A stretch of DNA of 49,028 nucleotides from an uncultured Francisella sp. (lineage in GTDB: Bacteria > Pseudomonadota > Gammaproteobacteria > Burkholderiales > Neisseriaceae), in the NCBI GenBank assembly GCA_943914555.1, contig CALUCM010000011.1:1-49028 (forward strand). The letters run 5' to 3'. The notes under the pieces are model-generated. The model made no database searches. It saw nothing but the letters and a program-made list of their open reading frames with translations, and had not been told where the DNA came from. The translations under genes and the position numbers were made by a program. Shown here piece by piece: positions 44,701 through 49,028 of the stretch; within the stretch, counting starts at the first letter, position 1, and every line of letters starts with the position of its first letter.

Positions 44701-45842
44701 AAAATGCAGGCGAACATATTTTGAAACTTAATATTGGCAATCCAGCTGCCTTTGGTTTTAAGACGCCCACGCATATCGTAGAGGCAATTCATACTTGTTT
44801 AGAGAATTTGGAGGGCTACACTGACTCTAAAGGCTTGCCAGCTGCAAGACAGGCAATTTTGGCATATTATCAGAAGCAAGGTTTTAATGATATTGATATT
44901 GAACATATCTTTATTGGTAATGGGGTCTCAGAACTCATTATCATGGGGATACAGGCATTTTTAAATTCTGGTGATGAGGTATTGATTCCCATGCCTGATT
45001 ATCCTTTATGGACCGCCGCAGTCCATCTTGCAGATGCCAAGGCAGTGCATTATCGATGTGATGAAGTAGCAGATTGGTTTCCGGATGTTAATGATATTCG
45101 CAGAAAAATTAGTCCACGGACACGCGCTTTAGTGATTATTAATCCGAATAACCCTACGGGGGCGGTCTATTCAAAAGAAGTATTGTTAGAGCTGGCGCAA
45201 GTTGCAAGAGAATATAATTTGCTTATTTTCGCTGATGAGATTTATGAGCAAATTGTATTTGATGAGCTACAGCATGAACCGATTGCCAGACTCGCCCCGG
45301 ATCTTCTTACTGTTACCATGGGGGGGTTGTCTAAAGCGTATTTTGCTTCTGGTTTTCGTCAAGGGTGGATGTTGCTAACAGGTCCTGTCCAAAAAAAAGC
45401 GCATGCTTATTTAGATGGCTTAAATTTGTTAGCTTCTTTGCGTTTGTGTGCCAATGTTCCGATGCAGGCAGGAATTGTTGCTGCTTTACAGGCACCGCGA
45501 ACAATTACTCCTCTTTTACAGCCTGGGGGAAGGTTGCTTGCGCAACGTGATTTAACTTATCAATTGTTACAGAACATACCAGGAATCAGTTGCGTGAAAC
45601 AAAAAGGAGCACTTTATTGTTTTCCTAAAATTGATACAAAACATTTTCACATTCGCAGTGATGCACGTTTCGTTTTGGATTTCTTGCAGAAAGAGAAAGT
45701 GCTATTGGTTCATGGTACTGGTCTTAATTGGGACCAAGCCGATCATTTTCGTATTGTCACTTTAGCCAATGTAGGAGACTTACACACAGCGTTATCGCGT
45801 CTTAAAAACTTCTTGATTGATTATCAGCAAGAATTAGATTAA
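44685..45842 (+). CDS. alaA: Alanine-forming aminotransferase AlaA-type, N-terminally truncated
   Basis: PLP-dependent class I aminotransferase that makes alanine from pyruvate and glutamate. The open frame has 385 residues and runs ILKLNIGNPAAFGF, GNGVSELI, PMPDYPLWTAAV, INPNNPTGAVYSKE, FADEIYEQI, the PLP lysine in GGLSKAYFASGFRQGW, LLASLRLCANVPMQ and KVLLVHGTGLNW to a normal C-terminus. About 23 N-terminal residues are in another frame because of a one-base deletion. GAGGA lies 12 bases before this ATG, so restarting translation here is possible; activity without the N-terminal arm is uncertain. Confidence 0.9.
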   Translation: MARQLENAGEHILKLNIGNPAAFGFKTPTHIVEAIHTCLENLEGYTDSKGLPAARQAILAYYQKQGFNDIDIEHIFIGNGVSELIIMGIQAFLNSGDEVLIPMPDYPLWTAAVHLADAKAVHYRCDEVADWFPDVNDIRRKISPRTRALVIINPNNPTGAVYSKEVLLELAQVAREYNLLIFADEIYEQIVFDELQHEPIARLAPDLLTVTMGGLSKAYFASGFRQGWMLLTGPVQKKAHAYLDGLNLLASLRLCANVPMQAGIVAALQAPRTITPLLQPGGRLLAQRDLTYQLLQNIPGISCVKQKGALYCFPKIDTKHFHIRSDARFVLDFLQKEKVLLVHGTGLNWDQADHFRIVTLANVGDLHTALSRLKNFLIDYQQELD

Positions 45843-45857
45843 ATAACAAAATAGTTC

Positions 45858-45886
45858 TTGCGTTATTAATTAAAATAAAGCATAAT
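45858..45886 (+). promoter_or_regulatory. Putative sigma70 promoter for rpmE2-rpmJ2
   Basis: TTGCGT and CATAAT are exactly 17 bases apart, 48 bases before the L31 start. A Zur operator, usual for these zinc-independent paralogues, is not evident. Confidence 0.4.
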
Positions 45887-45916
45887 AGCGCTCTTTTGTT
45901 GCTTAGTTTAGGTATT

Positions 45917-45929
45917 TACCCTTGGGGTA
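45917..45929 (+). promoter_or_regulatory. Small hairpin covering the L31B ribosome site
   Basis: TACCC pairs with GGGTA around a three-base loop, and the GGGTA arm belongs to the purine-rich GGGGTAGGA just before the ATG at 45935. It could limit ribosome access. The stem is short, so this is a weak inference. Confidence 0.25.
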
Positions 45930-45934
45930 GGATT

Positions 45935-46210
45935 ATGAAAGACGGTATTCATCCAGAAAACTATAGGGATGTGTTATTTTTTGACAGTGGGGCCAATAAA
46001 GGTTGGGTAATCCCTTCTTGCGCGAGAACAAGTCAAACTATGAAATGGGAGGATGGCAAAGAGTACCCCTTGTTTGCGCTTGATACTTCGGCTGCTTCTC
46101 ATCCGGTTTATACAGGTAAGCAAAGAGAATACAATAATGAGGGTCGCGCAAGTAAATTTAATCAGCGTTATCAGTCAATGATGAGTTCATTACGCAAGAA
46201 AGGTAATTGA
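45935..46210 (+). CDS. rpmE2: 50S ribosomal protein L31 type B
   Basis: Zinc-independent L31 (YkgM type), 91 residues from the ATG at 45935. Type-B hallmarks are MKDGIHPENYRDVLFFD at the N-terminus, KWEDGKEYPLF, SHPVYTGKQ and a C-terminal FNQRYQ. The CXXC zinc ligands of type A are absent; a single cysteine (IPSCARTS) remains. Upstream in-frame TTG codons are unlikely starts because they precede the ribosome site. It is one base from the L36 frame, the same pairing as E. coli ykgM-ykgO. Confidence 0.93.
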   Translation: MKDGIHPENYRDVLFFDSGANKGWVIPSCARTSQTMKWEDGKEYPLFALDTSAASHPVYTGKQREYNNEGRASKFNQRYQSMMSSLRKKGN

Positions 46211-46211
46211 T

Positions 46212-46373
46212 ATGCAGATATTATCTTCACTTAAATCAGCTAAAACACGGCACCGTGATTGTCAAGTAGTCCGCAGACGCGGAAAAGTATATGTTATTTG
46301 TAAAAGTAATCCAAAATTTAAAGCAAGGCAGCGTTAAGTCTACTTTCTAATGCTATTGATCAAAGAACCTAGT
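46212..46373 (+). CDS. rpmJ2: 50S ribosomal protein L36 type B, frameshifted at the C-terminus
   Basis: Reads MQILSSLKSAKTRHRDCQVV then RRRGKVYVICKSNPKFK, the YkgO-type L36 pattern. The family normally ends KFKARQR. Here the run after TTT (46320-46323) has four A where three would give KFKARQR and a stop at 46336-46338. As written, the frame reads SKAALSLLSNAIDQRT and stops at 46371-46373, inside the terminator. This implies a one-base insertion, either real or a sequencing error. It is too short for most gene finders. Confidence 0.8.
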
Positions 46374-46395
46374 AATCATTACTAGGTTTTTTTGT
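46367..46395 (+). terminator. Rho-independent terminator of rpmE2-rpmJ2
   Basis: AACCTAGTAAT pairs with ATTACTAGGTT across a one-base spacer, followed by eight T. It falls 29 bases after the expected L36 stop. Confidence 0.88.
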
Positions 46396-46406
46396 GTATG
46401 GATTAA

Positions 46407-46694
46407 CTAATGCATTGCTGCCCTTAGACCTATTAGGATGAACCAGAGAGAAGGTGAAGTAATAAAATCAATCACAATTAGTAAATAACTTAATAGGGTA
46501 AGACCAATGTAAAGCGAATTTTTATTTTTAAAAGCTAAGAAAGTGGCAATAAGCGACAAAATAATTGCGATTGGTGTGAAAATAATGGCTAGAAAAATAA
46601 TACCTAAGATAGCGAATATAATCGCCAAAATAGGCAAAGTCATACTTGGTTTTACAGGGGACATGGGCGGCGCTGGATTGTTTGGATACTCCAT
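46407..46694 (-). CDS. Small membrane protein with proline-rich N-terminus
   Basis: A 95-residue protein with a strong AAAGGAG ribosome site ahead of the ATG at 46694. The first 18 residues are Pro/Asn/Ser-rich and cytosol-like (EYPNNPAPPMSPVKPS). They are followed by two or three hydrophobic segments (about 19-38, 39-53 and 62-80). The plan resembles DUF4190-like small membrane proteins, but no family is certain. Its own terminator is not seen; it converges on the L36 terminator. Confidence 0.7.
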   Translation of the reverse strand: MEYPNNPAPPMSPVKPSMTLPILAIIFAILGIIFLAIIFTPIAIILSLIATFLAFKNKNSLYIGLTLLSYLLIVIDFITSPSLWFILIGLRAAMH

Positions 46695-46877
46695 ATTTTC
46701 TCCTTTAATAATTTAGTTAATAAAATGTAACCTATAAATGTTTGTATGTGCTTGGCAAAATTGCCTTTTTGTAATAGTAGCTTGTTTATTGCGAAATTAA
46801 TATCATGATCATTTATTTGGTATTGGTCTTTCAATTTGGTCACTGCGCGGTATTTTAACAAATTAATTTTGACTTAG
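46695..46877. other. Short gap with an uncertain coding-like frame
   Basis: A minus-strand frame (about 46700-46861) reads KLKDQYQINDHDINFAINK, with no ATG or ribosome site. It may be the decayed continuation of the broken gene to its right. I see nothing else here. Confidence 0.35.
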
Positions 46878-47642
46878 TTAAGAAATTTTCGTACTTCTCC
46901 TTATATTATTTGCTATATACCAAGATACATTCAGCGATTCCCCTAGTTCATTATGTGTAGATCGATATTGTTTAATTACTGTTATTTTTCCTACTCTAAA
47001 CCATCTTCTTGTTCTGGCTAAGTTGCTTGTTTATTGGAGTTAAGCATGTTTTGTTGCATTGTCCCAGGAGTAACTGCCGCAGGCTGTTCGGCCATGGCTA
47101 CCAGTATTGGTGCTGGCATTGGCTCAGCTGGTGTTTCTGTTAGGTCAGTGTCTCTTGATAAGGTAGGGAGGGCCATCTTTGTCTGTGCTGTAGAAAATAC
47201 TTGTTCTTTATCAGAGGGATTGCTAGCTTTTGTTTTGTGTTCGTCTAGTCCACTAGGTCCTTGTACTAAGTTGGTATTAGTGTCTGCTGGCGTTAAGGTT
47301 TCAGCATGATTCGTTTTGAGACGAGGAGGTGGAGGTATCGTCTTTTACTTCTGGTTCGTGAGTAGCTGGTGGCTGGTCAGTGCCCGGCTCTTGAGGTGTT
47401 TCAGGCTGAGACTCAGGCTTTGGTTTAGATTCTGCCTGAGTTGGATAATTCTCACCCTGGTCAGGAGGTGGTGTATCCTTTATTTCCAGATAAACTGGCT
47501 GCGCTGGCTGGTCAAAATTGCTTTCTGGCATATCAGCTTCTGTTACTTCAGCCATGGCTACTGAGTAAGTGCAAGCCATGAGTAGGATACTTCCCCAAAC
47601 AGTCAGTTTTGTTGGCTGAAAAGATCAGCAGTTACTGTTCAT
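46878..47642 (-). pseudogene. Broken gene for a Pro/Thr/Glu-rich exported protein
   Basis: Read on the minus strand, the pieces fit one protein. An ATG at 47642 gives MNSNC, then an in-frame TGA, then PTKLTVWGSILLMACTYSVA, a signal peptide. The 47301-47579 frame is acidic and Pro-rich (PESQPETPQEPGTDQPP). At a T4 run (47314-47317) the frame breaks; one base fewer continues for about 95 codons of the same Pro/Thr/Ala composition (ETLTPADTNTN; TETPAEPMPAPILVAMAEQP) to a stop at 47018. A further frame (46878-47026, RRWFRVGKITVIKQYRSTHN) may be a basic C-terminus after another frame change. The family is unknown. At least two lesions, perhaps three. Confidence 0.55.
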
Positions 47643-47874
47643 TGTTCTGTGCTCAATTAAAAGAAAGGTAAAGAAGATATGATCACTAATCATTACCGCT
47701 TACCAGAACAAGACTCATACACCAAGCACTTAATGTAACTAATTGTTAGTTTAAGCGATTGAAATTGTCAGGCAACTATTTAATATTTTTAAGCATAACA
47801 GATAGTTAAGCAAACAACCCTTTAGCATACCAAGTGTGGCAAATAAAGAGACAGAAACCTTAAGACCTAGTACG

Positions 47875-48369
47875 TTAAGGATTTGTTGATTTGTCTTTTA
47901 AGATATCTTCTGGACCTACAATGACCAGTTCATCTTCAAGTAGTTTCTTATGTGAAGCATCCCATATTCTAAAATGAGCCTTCTCTTCACGCCAATCTAT
48001 CTCATAAAACCTATCTTTATTTTTCCCTTTAAATCCGTGCATATTATAGTCATCATCTAACCATGCTTGACCGTTAGCCATCTCAATCAGCCCAGTTTTT
48101 TTATTTCTAATATACATCGTTATTGTAGGTATAGGATTATCGGAATTTTTAGAACGTGCGTTATTAAAAACTGTAATACAATACAGGTTGCTCTCATAAC
48201 CTCCTTCTGATCGTACACATTGGGGTTTATTAATATGTAATTGGAAACTAGGTGAATTTGATTTTTGTATTAAATTTGTTTGGTAATCGTTATTTTCAGA
48301 TTGATATTTCTTATGCATATCGCAAGCTGTGAGCGATAGCAATATTACGCAAATATTTTTATATTTCAT
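47875..48369 (-). CDS. Putative lipoprotein, unknown function
   Basis: A 164-residue protein from the ATG at 48369, preceded by AGGGGG. The first 16 residues are a lipoprotein signal with lipobox LSLTAC. The mature part has an Asn/Lys-rich linker, then a beta-rich domain (QLHINKPQCVRSEGG; ITMYIRNKKTGLIEMANG; RFYEIDWREEKAHFRIWD) with two cysteines that could pair. It starts just after the upstream LprI-like gene, so they share a message. An in-frame GTG at 48375 is less likely. Confidence 0.7.
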   Translation of the reverse strand: MKYKNICVILLSLTACDMHKKYQSENNDYQTNLIQKSNSPSFQLHINKPQCVRSEGGYESNLYCITVFNNARSKNSDNPIPTITMYIRNKKTGLIEMANGQAWLDDDYNMHGFKGKNKDRFYEIDWREEKAHFRIWDASHKKLLEDELVIVGPEDILKDKSTNP

Positions 48370-48371
48370 CC

Positions 48372-48746
48372 TCACCCCCTAAATTTAAGTAGTTCTTTAT
48401 TATAACGAGAATGCTCATTGCGTATGCATCCCACATAACCTATCTTTTCTGAGTCTAAAACCTCCTTATCAATATTCTTACATTGTTTAAATATTTTTTT
48501 TTGCTCCTTAAGCCACTCTTTTCTCTTATCATTAACATTAGGAAAAAACTGTAAATTATAGTTAATATATTTATCTATTAATTCTATTTCTGCCAACATA
48601 CATAATACAAGGCTATTAGGGTTTCCATTGGAGTTTATTTCACAAGCAGATGATGTTTTAGTTAAAACAGCAAGTGGTGTTTCTGCATATATTGTATTTG
48701 TTATCCACATTAGTAGTACCCATTGAATAATCAATATTTTTTTCAT
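48372..48746 (-). CDS. LprI-like small secreted protein
   Basis: A 124-residue protein with AGGAG eight bases before the ATG and a signal peptide (KKILIIQWVLLMWITNTIYA). The mature part has four cysteines in a pattern like the LprI/DUF1311 group (lysozyme-inhibitor-type): LVLCMLAEIELIDKYINYNL, WLKEQKKIFKQC, GYVGCIRNEHSRYNKELL. That points to a helical, disulfide-bonded periplasmic protein. The family match is by eye and function is not shown. It runs directly into the following lipoprotein gene. Confidence 0.65.
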   Translation of the reverse strand: MKKILIIQWVLLMWITNTIYAETPLAVLTKTSSACEINSNGNPNSLVLCMLAEIELIDKYINYNLQFFPNVNDKRKEWLKEQKKIFKQCKNIDKEVLDSEKIGYVGCIRNEHSRYNKELLKFRG

Positions 48747-48785
48747 AAGTAATGCTCCTATGTTTTTATTACATATTATTTAATG

Positions 48786-49028
48786 TTAATGGTTATGTTT
48801 AATACCTAATCTTCTTTCTGTTTTCATACGACCATTGGGTTTAAATAGATTTTTATAGGCAGTAGGGTTATTAGCCTTTGTATGCCCAAAATAAACGGTT
48901 TTTCTCTTTTCTATTTCTATTAATTAAGGTATCACCATCTAGCTCACCACAGTGTGTGCCACAAGCTCTGCTCAATACAGTGTTTAGTCCATTTTGCTGT
49001 TGTACAACTCTAGAATAAAGTACTTGTC
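48786..49028 (-). pseudogene. 3' end of a frameshifted gene running off the right edge
   Basis: From the right edge the minus-strand frame reads NTVLSRACGTHCGELDGDTL and stops after LFWAYKG. One base fewer in the T5 run at 48899-48903 (A5 on this strand) gives EKTVYFGHTKANNPTAYKNL, then ends KTERRLGIKHNH at 48786-48788. The composition of both halves suits one small Cys-containing protein. The family is not recognised and the start is outside the window. Confidence 0.45.

Noticed and set aside
47034..47309. Plus-strand 91-codon frame.
   Set aside because: It is antisense to the better-supported exported-protein pseudogene, lacks a ribosome site and has an odd Cys/Ser/Val composition.
48701..48709. 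A consensus DnaA box (TTATCCACA).
   Set aside because: A single copy inside the signal-peptide codons of the LprI-like gene, with no cluster or AT-rich unwinding region; likely chance.

Overview
The window is AT-rich (roughly 40 percent GC by eye) bacterial chromosome, densely packed with single-copy housekeeping genes. The gene content and protein style (Mpl, TsaC, TamA/TamB, LptF/LptG, GlyQ/GlyS as separate subunits, HslUV, HolC next to PepA, type-B L31 and L36) point to a gammaproteobacterium. The low GC, a decayed tandem duplicate and several broken genes would suit a host-associated lineage such as the Legionellales, but that placement is inference.

Layout. 1-7.3 kb: 5' end of mpl (minus), then dut-mnmA, two tandem acyl-CoA synthetases and murA (plus). 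7.3-10.5 kb (minus): a META-domain lipoprotein, a decayed second copy of it, and pgi. 10.6-13.3 kb: mutS (plus), overlapping tail to tail with the ftsY-ftsE-ftsX operon (minus, to 15.9 kb). 16-19.5 kb: a small Lys/His-rich exported protein with its own terminator, then glyQ-glyS. 19.5-25.8 kb: tsaC (minus), then tamA-tamB. 25.9-34 kb: leuS, a perfect 16-bp parS palindrome, a small membrane protein, carA-carB and rnhA. 34-38 kb: a lipoprotein S9 peptidase (plus) facing hslV-hslU (minus) with a heat-shock-like promoter. 38.7-43.6 kb: pepA-holC (minus) divergent from lptF-lptG-nitrilase (plus).

43.8-49 kb differs in character: a coiled-coil protein, alaA with a one-base frameshift, zinc-independent ribosomal proteins L31B and L36B (the latter also frameshifted), and a minus-strand set of small exported or membrane proteins, some broken. 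At least four reading frames in the last 4.4 kb are each restored by a single-base change, while all about 34 genes before 44 kb, apart from one pseudogene, are intact.

Functional themes: cell-envelope building and recycling (mpl, murA, tamAB, lptFG, ftsEX, ftsY), translation and tRNA charging or modification (mnmA, tsaC, leuS, glyQS, L31B/L36B), DNA maintenance (dut, mutS, rnhA, holC), proteolysis (hslUV, pepA, S9 peptidase), and pyrimidine/arginine precursor supply (carAB). I found no CRISPR array, insertion sequence, prophage, tRNA or rRNA. I saw no clearly new multi-gene system; the best leads are the parS site, the frameshift cluster and the small secreted-protein set at the right end.
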